Below are positions 31,840 to 39,628 of a stretch of 64,000 bases of DNA, piece by piece. The DNA is from Thermoanaerobacter ethanolicus JW 200. GTDB taxonomy: Bacteria; Bacillota; Thermoanaerobacteria; Thermoanaerobacterales; Thermoanaerobacteraceae. The notes under the pieces are model-generated. The model searched no databases and was not told the DNA's origin. It saw only the letters and a program-made list of their open reading frames with translations. The stretch is from the NCBI RefSeq assembly GCF_003722315.1, contig NZ_CP033580.1:2847281-2911280 (forward strand). Direction: 5' to 3'. How positions within the stretch are numbered: position 1 is the stretch's first letter; the number at the start of each line of letters is the position of its first letter. Made by a program: the position numbers and the translations under genes.

Positions 31840-32192
31840 TTATCTCCTTTCATATACCTTTTCTTTTATCCAATTTAAAATATCTTCAAACACTTCCTCC
31901 CGATTAATCTCATTTAAAATTTCATGTCTCTTACTAGGATAAATTTTTATATCTACTAATGTACTACCCACGTTTTTGTAAATTCCATAAAGTCTATTTA
32001 CTAATCTTCCATATTCCTCCACAGGATCCTCTTCACCTGAAATTATAAAAATAGGCAAATTTTGAGGTATGTTTTGCAGTCTCTCTTTTTTATATAAATT
32101 TAAAAGTGCCCATTATTAACATTTTCCCAACAATGAAGATATATTTTTTCTTCATCTTCGCCTTTTATAAAGTACCCCTTATAATCCTCCAT
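31840..32192 (-). pseudogene. Alpha/beta hydrolase (monoglyceride lipase-type), internal deletion
   Basis: An ATG after GGGAG at 32192 encodes MEDYKGYFIKGEDEEKIYLH and then CWENVN, the usual start of a serine-aminopeptidase/lysophospholipase hydrolase, but a stop comes after 30 codons. In another frame the C-terminal segment resumes at once (NIPQNLPIFIISGEEDPV through YPSKRHEILNEIN). The middle, including the GxSxG nucleophile, is gone. The acid and His parts remain. This is a fused-end remnant, not a functional enzyme. Confidence 0.85.
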
Positions 32193-32344
32193 TTAAACTC
32201 CCTCTTAAGGTTTTTGTTATACTACCTAAATAATTCCTTTCCAAAATTATACCACTTTTAATCTCTTTTACAAATAGCTTTTTTATTTTCTTTTAATAAA
32301 AATGACCCCTTTCACAAAAATTTCGTCTATATAAAAAAACGGTA

Positions 32345-32419
32345 AAATATGATATAATATAAAATAGCTCTTGGCAGAGTAGGTGTCTCGCGTGAAGTGC
32401 CGGAGGATGGGACGTTGCC
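32345..32419 (+). pseudogene. Promoter and 5' half of a THF riboswitch (truncated)
   Basis: After a TATAAT (32353-32358), the DNA reads AGAGTAGGTGTCTCGCGTGA then AGTGCCGGAGGATGGGACGT. This follows the tetrahydrofolate (folE/folT) riboswitch order: GAGUAG, CGCGU-AAGUG, AUGGGA-GU. The second half of the aptamer, including the 3' strand that should return to UGCAUCCGCUCC, is missing. The sequence runs straight into the end of a folT reading frame. Confidence 0.8.
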
Positions 32420-32423
32420 TTCA

Positions 32424-32561
32424 TTCTGGCAATTAGTCATAGCCATCGGAATAGGCCAGCTTATATCTTCTGTAATACTTGTACCTTATTTTATCCAATT
32501 GCTTTTCCATTTGTCCATGAAAGTTACATTACCTCCTCGAATTATTACTCAAATTATTTAA
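32424..32561 (+). pseudogene. FolT (folate ECF S-component) C-terminal remnant
   Basis: Forty-five codons read FWQLVIAIGIGQLISSVILV then PYFIQLLFHLSMKVTLPPR, IITQII and stop. This matches the last helix and tail of FolT, the folate-specific substrate-binding subunit of ECF transporters, which is the usual target of THF riboswitches. The first three quarters of the gene are deleted, joining the riboswitch to the stump. Confidence 0.8.
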
Positions 32562-32871
32562 GTTCCTCTATATGTTCTTTTTTACGCAAATAATTTTGGA
32601 AAAACTACGTATAGTTTTTAACTTTAAAACCGAAGAAAAAGGAAAAAAGTAATACAATATAATTGGATAGGGATGTGCAAAATTAATAAAAATAATCACG
32701 ATCAAAAACCAGAATATGTATGATATACAATATATAGTAATCAAAACTGACAATAAAACATAAAGAAAGTGGTAAGGGAAAAGAAAAGACAAAAAGAGGA
32801 GCTAAAAAAGGGCATAAATATCCTGTAGAAGTCAAATGTTAAAAAATGGCATGAACTAAATTCAGTAAAAG

Positions 32872-34149
32872 TTAAGCCGATTGCATCAGACCAATAAGGG
32901 ACTTAAACTCATCAAATTTACCCAGTTTAATAGCTACAATAGCGACAGTAAGCAAAGTAATATGGCCAAAAGTATTAAGGTTGCTGACAGAATTAATATT
33001 TCTAACATAAGCTTTTTCAAAATCTAGAGCTTTAAAGCGGGAATTATATCTTTCTGATTCAATCCTCAATTTATAGACAGCCTTAAAATATAGGGAGTCT
33101 CTATTAATAGAGGACCTATAATCAGAAGATATAATAGCATACTTAGTACAGCCTCTATGCTTTTTGCCATTAAAATATTTAGGATGCTGAATAGGGCAGG
33201 CAGAGTCATCTTTAGAATTACAGAACTTGCAAACAAATTTTTGCTTAATAAAACCATCAAAATATTGCTTGCCGTCTTTGAGCATTTTAATACCTGCTTC
33301 ACAAACCATATAACCATCATCAGTCAGTGGGGGATTTTTAGAATTACGCTTGTTAAGAGGAATAAAGCAATGACCGTGGAGAATATTTCTAACATAATTA
33401 TAAAGTTTCTTAACATCATAGCCTTTATCAGCAATAAAATTAACATACTTAAGGTTAAACCACTTATTAGTCTTCTCAAGCAAAGACAAAGCAACTTCAA
33501 AATCAGGGGCATCAGCGGGAGTAGTAGTTTCAGCGATGGGTAAACCAGAGATAGCATCAACAATAATGTGATTTTTATAGCCCCAATAAAACTTATAGCG
33601 TTTATTAGAAGAATCATTAGAAGCAGAATAAACTCCTAATTTACAATCCTTATCAGACTTAGGCTGATTATCTTTAGAGAATTTATTTTTAGAAAAAGAC
33701 TTAGGGTTATTTAACTTAGTGTTAGCTTTAATAGGGGTAGAATCCATGGAAATAAACTCACCAGAGATAATGCCCATATTTTTGAGGATATTGACCTGAT
33801 TTTGAAAAATAGAGGTCAAATAATCATGAGAGAAGTCATTAATAAAACGGCGAAAAGTCCAATAAGAAGGAAGAGGTTTAGAAATGTCGAAGCCACAAAG
33901 ATGAGCAATGATAAGATTATTGCGGAGATAATCTAAAAGGTCAGAAATTGTGCCGAATCTTTCAGCTTTCATGACAATAAAAGCTCTAAAAAGTGCATGA
34001 TGAGAGTAACCCTTACGGCCAGGACTAGAGGAAGGGAATTCAGGTATTGAAGACAGGTCAAGATTTTCAAACATAGAAGAATAGAAATCAATTTTAGACA
34101 GAGAAGTAAAGAGTTCAGGTATATTTAAAAGTAATTGAAGCTGGTACAT
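32872..34149 (-). CDS. DDE transposase (IS5/IS1182-like)
   Basis: A 425-residue protein with SPGRKGYSHHALFRAFIVMK (N-terminal DUF772-like), SMDSTPIKANTK (first Asp), IADKGYDVKKLY (second Asp) and YKLRIESERYNSRFK (Glu region). These are typical of IS1182/IS5-group transposases. A Cys cluster (VCKFCNSKDDSACPIQH) matches the finger insertion of that group. The ATG follows AAGGAGGGGG. Intact. Confidence 0.88.
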   Translation of the reverse strand: MYQLQLLLNIPELFTSLSKIDFYSSMFENLDLSSIPEFPSSSPGRKGYSHHALFRAFIVMKAERFGTISDLLDYLRNNLIIAHLCGFDISKPLPSYWTFRRFINDFSHDYLTSIFQNQVNILKNMGIISGEFISMDSTPIKANTKLNNPKSFSKNKFSKDNQPKSDKDCKLGVYSASNDSSNKRYKFYWGYKNHIIVDAISGLPIAETTTPADAPDFEVALSLLEKTNKWFNLKYVNFIADKGYDVKKLYNYVRNILHGHCFIPLNKRNSKNPPLTDDGYMVCEAGIKMLKDGKQYFDGFIKQKFVCKFCNSKDDSACPIQHPKYFNGKKHRGCTKYAIISSDYRSSINRDSLYFKAVYKLRIESERYNSRFKALDFEKAYVRNINSVSNLNTFGHITLLTVAIVAIKLGKFDEFKSLIGLMQSA

Positions 34150-34228
34150 GTAGGATTTCCCCCTCCTTAAAAAATATTTTTATACGGTATATATAATAAT
34201 TCGACAAATGGGAGGGGAAATCCTACAT
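34148..34228 (-). promoter_or_regulatory. Start-site hairpin with internal promoter in the IS5/IS1182-like element
   Basis: ATGTAGGATTTCCCCCTCC (34148-34166) faces GGAGGGGAAATCCTACAT (34211-34228). The first arm, read on the minus strand, holds both the ribosome binding site and part of the ATG. Inside the loop, TTGTCG (34202-34207) and TATAAA (34179-34184) are 17 bp apart on the minus strand and look like a promoter. RNA from it would lack the blocking arm. Confidence 0.65.
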
Positions 34229-34347
34229 AAAAGATAAAAAATTCAAGAGTGATAGGAAAAAAGTATGTCTGTAGAATGGCTTAAATGAAGGCTTCTGAAT
34301 TTTGCACAAGTCTAATATAATTGGATATAAAGGAGGCACAATATATT

Positions 34348-34704
34348 ATGGAAAGTGAAGAATTTCTTGACTTTGCACCAATTAAATTTGTTTGCATTGA
34401 TGACAAAGAAGAGCAAAATCGTATAATAGATGTTCTCATGTCTGTTGTTGATCCAGAAATCGGTATAGATATTATAAACCTTGGGCTTGTTTATGAAATT
34501 CACAAAGAAGATAATAAATTATACATTATAATGACACTAACAGCATTAGGTTGCCCACTTGCTGATGTGTTGTCAAATGAGGTAAAAAACGAAGTACTTT
34601 CAATTGGAGATTATAGTGAGGTAGAAGTAAAAATTGTATATTCACCTCCATGGGATCATGATCGTCTATCTTCATTTGCAAGAATGGAACTCGGAATCGA
34701 GTAG
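34348..34704 (+). CDS. MIP18/SufT-like metal-sulphur assembly factor (DUF59)
   Basis: A 118-residue protein with VVDPEIGIDIINLGLVYEI and TLTALGCPLADVLSNEV, the two signature segments of DUF59 (MIP18/PaaD/SufT). Such proteins assist iron-sulphur cluster assembly or transfer; the conserved Cys is present in GCPL. The ATG at 34348 follows AAAGGAGG. The stop codon lies at or within a few bases of the 3' end of the group II intron, which is inserted in antisense. Confidence 0.88.
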   Translation: MESEEFLDFAPIKFVCIDDKEEQNRIIDVLMSVVDPEIGIDIINLGLVYEIHKEDNKLYIIMTLTALGCPLADVLSNEVKNEVLSIGDYSEVEVKIVYSPPWDHDRLSSFARMELGIE

Positions 34705-36607
34705 GAGCTGAATAATTATTTTATTCAGCGTCCTCTCACACCACCGTACGTACCGTTCGGTATACGGCGGTTCATTAGGAATTGTGTACAATTAGATATC
34801 TTTGGGATAAACTCTTATAACCTATGCTTTCAAAGTATTTATTTGTAAGAGTCTTATTTAGGATTGGGCTATTGGATATTCTTAAGTCACCTTTCCTTGT
34901 ATTGGCGTATTCCCAGGCTTTTTGTTCTTCTACTCCTAGTTTTACTAAGTTATCATGCTTCGTTTTTATCTTCTTCCATTGTTTCCATATACATGCCCTT
35001 AGTCTTCGCCTTATCCATTCGTCAAGGGTTTTCATTATGCTTTTCGCGTCTGCTAATCCAAAATAGTTGACCCATCCTGTTGTTATTTGATTTAGTCTTT
35101 TTATTCTGTTTTCCATGCTTATTCCCTTGTTCCGATTGGTTATTTCTCTTACTTTTCCCTTAAACCTTTTGATGGATTTTTCATGGATTCTTATTCTTAC
35201 TTCGTTTTCTTTTGTATAGAATGAAAATCCAAGAAATTTTCTTCTCCATGGTCTATCTACAGCACTTTTTGCTTCGTTGACTTTTAGTTTTAATTTGCTT
35301 TCTATGAATTTCTTTATGCTTCTCATTACTCTGTTTCCTGCAGACCTGCTTTTTACATATATGTTGCAGTCATCTGCATATCGGCAGAATTTATGCCCTC
35401 GTTTCTCAAGTTCTTTGTCTAGTTCGTCCAACATTATGTTTGCTAATAGGGGACTTAATGGCCCTCCTTGGGGTGTCCCTTCTTCTGTTGATACTTTGAT
35501 TCCGTTTATCATTACTCCTGATTCTAGGTATCTTCGTATTAACTTTAGTACTCTTTTGTCCCCTATCCGCTTTTCTAGTTTGGACATTATTATGTCGTGG
35601 TTTACTCTGTCAAAGAATTTTTCTAAGTCCATATCTACAACCCATGTGTATCCTTCATTTATGTATGCTTCTGCGGCTTTTATTGCGTCTTTTGCACTGC
35701 GTCCTGGTCTGAATCCATAACTGCTATCAGAAAATGTATGGTTGTAGACTTTATTTAGTATTTGGGCTATTGCTTGTTGTATTAGTCTGTCTAGTACTGT
35801 AGGTATTCCTAGTAGTCTTACTCCTCCATCTGGTTTGGGAATTTCTACTCTTCGCACTGGTTGTGGTTTGTATTTCCCCTCCAGCAGTTGTTGTTTTATG
35901 GTTGCCCAGTTTTCTTTGAGATACGGTAGAAGTTCATCTACTCCCATCCCATCGACTCCATGGCTTCCTTTATTTGCAACAACGCGCTTGTATGCTGCTT
36001 CCATGTTCCCTCGTTCTACTATCATTTCAAGCATCTTGCCGGTATATCTTTGTACCTCGTTTCTTCCATCTTCCGACGCCGATGATATACTATGCACTTC
36101 CGTTGTCTTTTGAAATTCCATTTCTCTATTCAACGGATAGCCTCTTTGTTGAGTTGTCTGCAGTCTCTGCATATCTTTCGAGTCCATAAGATTTCCAAAA
36201 CCTCCTAACGTTCGGTCCTTCCTTATCTATTCATGTCTAGATAAGTACTATGACCTCTGCTGACTTCTCAAGGTTCAGCCATACATCACTGCATGGGTTG
36301 TCACTTCAGATTTTACTTCCATGACTTATCCTTGAGACCTCCCCGGGTAAGAACGATAACTTTCATCTCATATATCTGCCAGATTTACTGTATGGGATTC
36401 GGGTAGTGTTGGACTTCGTTTTGTTACGCAAACTCATCCATCCCAATTCAGCCTCTTATCTGGTTCTTGTTCATCAGACCGAGATTTTGCCTTAAGCTTC
36501 CTTCAGATTCCACCTCACGATGGACACCCTTGCTCTTGGCTAGTGGTTCCCACTACCAAGCCCACAGCGGACTTTCACCGCCTAGTTATCGCCCATGCCG
36601 GGCGCAC
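34705..36607 (-). mobile_element. Group IIC intron with ORF
   Basis: On the minus strand the 5' end is GTGCGCCCGGCATGGGCGAT, the typical start of bacterial group II introns. The 3' end has domain V (CCGCCGTATACCGAACGGTA then CGTACGGTGGTG) and a domain VI hairpin (GCTGAATAA...TTATTCAGC). It encodes a maturase like that of GsI-IIC. The 5' exon is a rho-independent terminator, the known target type of class C introns. The 3' splice point is uncertain by a few bases and touches the stop of the SufT-like gene. The 420 bp upstream of the ORF hold ribozyme domains I-III. Confidence 0.9.
34775..36187 (-). CDS. ltrA: Group II intron reverse transcriptase/maturase
   Basis: A 470-residue multifunctional protein. 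The reverse transcriptase palm shows VVDMDLEKFFDRVNHDI, EGTPQGGPLSPLLANI and the catalytic YADD in CRYADDCNIYVKS. The maturase (X) domain follows (SISM-like GISMENRIKRLNQ and GWVNYFGL). The C-terminus (NTRKGDLRISNSPILNK) has no HNH endonuclease, as usual in class C. The sequence closely resembles my memory of the Geobacillus GsI-IIC protein. The frame looks intact. Confidence 0.95.
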   Translation of the reverse strand: MDSKDMQRLQTTQQRGYPLNREMEFQKTTEVHSISSASEDGRNEVQRYTGKMLEMIVERGNMEAAYKRVVANKGSHGVDGMGVDELLPYLKENWATIKQQLLEGKYKPQPVRRVEIPKPDGGVRLLGIPTVLDRLIQQAIAQILNKVYNHTFSDSSYGFRPGRSAKDAIKAAEAYINEGYTWVVDMDLEKFFDRVNHDIIMSKLEKRIGDKRVLKLIRRYLESGVMINGIKVSTEEGTPQGGPLSPLLANIMLDELDKELEKRGHKFCRYADDCNIYVKSRSAGNRVMRSIKKFIESKLKLKVNEAKSAVDRPWRRKFLGFSFYTKENEVRIRIHEKSIKRFKGKVREITNRNKGISMENRIKRLNQITTGWVNYFGLADAKSIMKTLDEWIRRRLRACIWKQWKKIKTKHDNLVKLGVEEQKAWEYANTRKGDLRISNSPILNKTLTNKYFESIGYKSLSQRYLIVHNS

Positions 36608-36609
36608 TT

Positions 36610-36640
36610 ATAAAAAGGCGGTTTAAAACCGTCTTTTTAT
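36610..36640. terminator. Bidirectional terminator, 5' exon of the group II intron
   Basis: AAAAAGGCGGTTT and AACCGTCTTTTT pair, with A/T runs on both sides. It probably was the terminator of the SufT-like gene before the intron landed on its antisense T-tract. Confidence 0.85.
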
Positions 36641-36683
36641 ATAGCTCAAAAAAACAATAATTAAAAATTTAAAAAAGAATTGA

Positions 36684-37160
36684 ATACTATCAATTCGAGT
36701 TATAAGTATTTTATATGGTATTGACCTATCTGAAACGAAGGATTATCTCGATGTAGAAAAATTATCAAAATTGATTAAGGATACATAGACAAAGGAAGAA
36801 AATTTTTCACAAGCCGATATAATTAGAAAGTTAGAATAAATCGCACTATTTATATTTAAAGATGAAAGATTAAAAGATCTGAGAATACCTGGTGATATAC
36901 TTATAGGGATAAATTTTGAAGATGATGCAGAAGTGGAGAAAAAAATTGATAAATTAATATCATCTATGATTGATGACCAAATTTTAATAGAAAATTATCT
37001 TTTGGAAATTTCTTATGCGTTACAAAATTACGAATTTACTGAGAGGGAAATAAAAAATCTATTTCATTTGATAGGATTAGCTATATCAGATGAATACAAA
37101 TCTCTCTTAAGAGTTATTGTAGTAAAGTGCTTTGCAGCTATAAGAAAAATTTTCAAGTAA
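36684..37160 (+). pseudogene. Unrecognised gene broken by two stop codons
   Basis: One reading frame runs from about 36684 to 37160 but is cut by TAG at 36786 and TAA at 36837. Pieces read YGIDLSETKDYLDVEKLSKL, FKDERLKDLRIPGDILIGIN and the last 76 codons (EKKIDKLISSMIDDQ onwards). The even composition across the stops suggests a formerly continuous helical protein. I do not recognise the family. The last piece alone could be read from a GTG at 36933 but has no ribosome binding site. Confidence 0.5.
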
Positions 37161-37177
37161 AAATTTAATAAAGAACG

Positions 37178-37291
37178 AAGAAGGAGATTGCGTAGTGGTT
37201 GTCGAAATATAACATAGAGTTTCTTCCTTTGTGGGTTTTGGGTTTCGGTAATTCCTACCTTCGACACTAAAGGGAGGGAAGCCTTCTTTTT
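37178..37291 (+). other. Possible structured RNA / complex terminator
   Basis: AAGAAGG (37178) and CCTTCTT (37282) enclose a segment in which TAGTG-bulge-TCGAA faces TTCGACACTA, and GGTA-loop-TACC lies inside. The outer stem is followed by a T-run. This multi-stem fold sits between a broken gene and the aco regulator. It does not match a riboswitch I can name. Confidence 0.4.
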
Positions 37292-37328
37292 CTCAAATCT
37301 TTTTGTATCAAGTATTATAAGGTTTGAT

Positions 37329-37348
37329 AACCCCCTAAATTAGGGGTT
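37329..37348 (+). promoter_or_regulatory. Palindrome upstream of the aco regulator
   Basis: AACCCCCTAAATTAGGGGTT is a near-perfect palindrome 35 bp before the regulator start. It could be an operator or a leader hairpin. Confidence 0.4.
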
Positions 37349-37382
37349 CATCTGATATAACTTGGTACGGGGGGAGAGGTGA

Positions 37383-39407
37383 ATGAAAGAAAATTTTTAT
37401 GGAGTTTATGAAGAAGTGTGGCATCAATGGAACGACTTTCAAAACACCATGACTATCTCAAAACAAATCGTTAGGTCGGAAATACTTAAATCTTGGGAAA
37501 GGAGCAAAATTGCAGGCGTCGATCCGTACCAGGAACAAGGACAAGAAATTATCGAGGGTGCCGCTTTAAAAGAAGTCAGAGAAAAACAAGAAGAACTAAT
37601 TCAAGCTGCTAGGCCGATTATGGAAAAGCTTTTATCGCTGTCTGGTGACTATGGTTTCCTTGCAGTTTTAGTAGGAGAGGACGGTTATATATTAGAGACA
37701 TTAGGGAACCACCAGGAAACTATAGACCTAGCTCGAAGAACCAATTTCATTCCTGGCGCATGCTGGCGAGAAGATAAAGTTGGCACTAACGGTATAGGAA
37801 CTGCAATGGTTATAGGGCAAGCCCTTGATGTAACTGGGGCTGAACACTTCTCCCGCGGACTTCACTCTTGGACATGTACTGGTTCTCCAATTTTTAGTCC
37901 GGAAGGAAAACCTATTGGAGTTATTGATCTTTCGGGACCTTGGTACCGAGAAAATAAACTGGCATTAGCTACTATAGTATCTTCTGCAATTGCGATTGAA
38001 AACAATTTGAAGCAGAGTAAAGCCTTTAAAGAAACTTTACCTTACAGACAACTCTCAGAATACTTCTTAGAAAACAACAGTGATCCCTTATTAGTGATGG
38101 ATAATACAGGAAGATTAATCAAGGTTAATTATGCATCTGAGAAATTTTTAGGATGGAAAAAAGAAGATTTAATAGGACGAAGAGCTGATGAAATATTTGA
38201 CAATTCGCAGGAAATCCTATTCCTCATAAAAGCGCGGCAGAGTATAAAAAACAAGGAAATATTAGTGCAAAGTAGAAAAGGTATCTTGCGGTGTAGCGCA
38301 GATGTTTCACCTATAAGTGGTTATTACAATGAAAATGTAGCGGCTCTAATAGCTCTAAAAATGCATGAAGGTAGTCAATTTTATATAAGCTCTCCTCCAG
38401 CCTTAAAAGGATTCGAAGTAATATTGGGAAATCATCCCTGTTTGCGTGAAAGTATACGATTAGCCCAAATTGCAGCAAATAGCGATGCACCAGTCCTTAT
38501 TTTAGGAGAGACAGGGACAGGGAAAGACCTTTTTGCAAGAGCCATTCATGAGGCTAGCGGTAGGAAAGGACCTTTTGTGGCGATAAATGGTGGTGCTTTG
38601 CCGCGAGAATTAATTGGAAGTGAGCTTTTCGGCTATGTAGGCGGAGCTTTTACCGGTGCACGACCAGAGGGCAAGCCAGGTAAATTTGAACAAGCACAAG
38701 GAGGTACTTTATTTTTAGACGAGATAGGCGATATGCCTATGGATATACAGGTTTACCTTTTACGAGTGTTAGAAGAAAAAAAGGTAGTTCGAATAGGCGG
38801 ACATAAGGAGATACCGTTAGATGTTCGAATTATTGCTGCGACCAATTCGGATTTAACAAAGTTAGTAAGAGAGAAAAAATTTCGAGAGGATTTGTATTAT
38901 CGCCTGAGAGTTCTCACTATTCATTTATGCCCGTTACGAGAACGCAAAAGTGATATACCTCTTCTTTTTCAACATTTTGTCAATAAATTTTCGCAAAAAT
39001 TAGGCAAAAATATTACCAATATTGATCCATCAATTTGGCCTTTATTAAGTAATTACGACTGGCCAGGAAACATTAGGGAATTACGAAATGTGGCAGAATG
39101 GGCAGTGAATATAGCAGAGGGTAGTACAATTTCTGTTAATCATTTGCCACCTTACTTGTCTGGCTCTCAAACTATCCGCGAGAACAGCAGTACTTTTTCT
39201 TCTACCTCTCTTATTGAACTGGAAAAGCAGGAGATTAGTCGACTTCTCGAACATTACGGTGGTAATATAACCAAAGTTGCTGAAGCCTTAGGCATAGCAC
39301 GGAACACTTTGTATAGGAAGCTTTATAAATATGGACTAAAGACTCGTTATGGTGTTCCAAAATCTAACGTTACAAAAAGAGACATAAGTTACAAAGAGGC
39401 AGATTAA
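37383..39407 (+). CDS. acoR: Sigma-54-dependent activator of the acetoin operon
   Basis: A 674-residue bacterial enhancer-binding protein. The N-terminal third contains a GAF-type sensor (FIPGACWREDKVGTNGIGTA), then a PAS domain near residues 220-310. The AAA+ domain has Walker A GETGTGKD near residue 379, the sigma-54 contact loop GAFTGA, and Walker B GGTLFLDEIGDM. A Fis-type helix-turn-helix (GNITKVAEALGIARNTLYRK) ends the protein. Position directly before a -24/-12 promoter and acoABC marks it as AcoR. The ATG follows GGGGAGAGGTG. Confidence 0.93.
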   Translation: MKENFYGVYEEVWHQWNDFQNTMTISKQIVRSEILKSWERSKIAGVDPYQEQGQEIIEGAALKEVREKQEELIQAARPIMEKLLSLSGDYGFLAVLVGEDGYILETLGNHQETIDLARRTNFIPGACWREDKVGTNGIGTAMVIGQALDVTGAEHFSRGLHSWTCTGSPIFSPEGKPIGVIDLSGPWYRENKLALATIVSSAIAIENNLKQSKAFKETLPYRQLSEYFLENNSDPLLVMDNTGRLIKVNYASEKFLGWKKEDLIGRRADEIFDNSQEILFLIKARQSIKNKEILVQSRKGILRCSADVSPISGYYNENVAALIALKMHEGSQFYISSPPALKGFEVILGNHPCLRESIRLAQIAANSDAPVLILGETGTGKDLFARAIHEASGRKGPFVAINGGALPRELIGSELFGYVGGAFTGARPEGKPGKFEQAQGGTLFLDEIGDMPMDIQVYLLRVLEEKKVVRIGGHKEIPLDVRIIAATNSDLTKLVREKKFREDLYYRLRVLTIHLCPLRERKSDIPLLFQHFVNKFSQKLGKNITNIDPSIWPLLSNYDWPGNIRELRNVAEWAVNIAEGSTISVNHLPPYLSGSQTIRENSSTFSSTSLIELEKQEISRLLEHYGGNITKVAEALGIARNTLYRKLYKYGLKTRYGVPKSNVTKRDISYKEAD

Positions 39408-39447
39408 GATTTCATAATTTCTTGTAAAAATCAAGAGATGAGTAAAC

Positions 39448-39480
39448 CAGCACTCAATAATGGGTGCTGGCATATTTTTT
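39448..39480 (+). terminator. Terminator of acoR
   Basis: CCAGCAC and GTGCTGG form a stem with a 9-10 nt loop, then CATATTTTTT. The right arm and T-run overlap the sigma-54 promoter that follows. Confidence 0.75.
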
Positions 39481-39484
39481 GCAA
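39467..39484 (+). promoter_or_regulatory. Sigma-54 (-24/-12) promoter of acoABC
   Basis: TGGCATATTTTTTGCA has the GG and GC elements exactly 10 bp apart, as sigma-54 promoters require. It lies about 145 bp before acoA and directly after the gene for a sigma-54 activator. Confidence 0.85.
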
Positions 39485-39628
39485 GAATATATTTAATGCA
39501 AAATGCAAAATCTAAAAGGGGGGATGTAACAAAAGAAATTAAAATATATTCACCTTCTTTGATATTATAAAGCAGGGTAGTATATTGTAAAAAATTGAAA
39601 AATTGTAAATAGATAGGAGTGAAAAGGT

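Larger units (their letters stand above)
32670..34313 (-). mobile_element. IS5/IS1182-like insertion sequence
   Basis: The element carries one intact DDE transposase and ends with the inverted repeat TGTGCAAAATT (32674-32684; complement at 34298-34308). It is flanked by a 14-bp direct repeat AATATAATTGGATA (32656-32669 and 34314-34327). About 190 bp lie between the left repeat and the transposase stop, with no gene. Family placement is tentative. The right copy of the direct repeat lies just upstream of the SufT-like gene and may include its promoter. Confidence 0.8.

Noticed and set aside
32568..32792. A small hydrophobic minus-strand frame
   Set aside because: AT-rich DNA that spans the left end and flank of the IS element; no ribosome binding site or family.
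34705..36607. Possibility that the reverse transcriptase is a defence RT (DRT, retron or CRISPR-linked)
   Set aside because: Ribozyme domains V/VI, the GTGCG start and the maturase domain mark it as a group II intron; no CRISPR array or retron RNA is seen.
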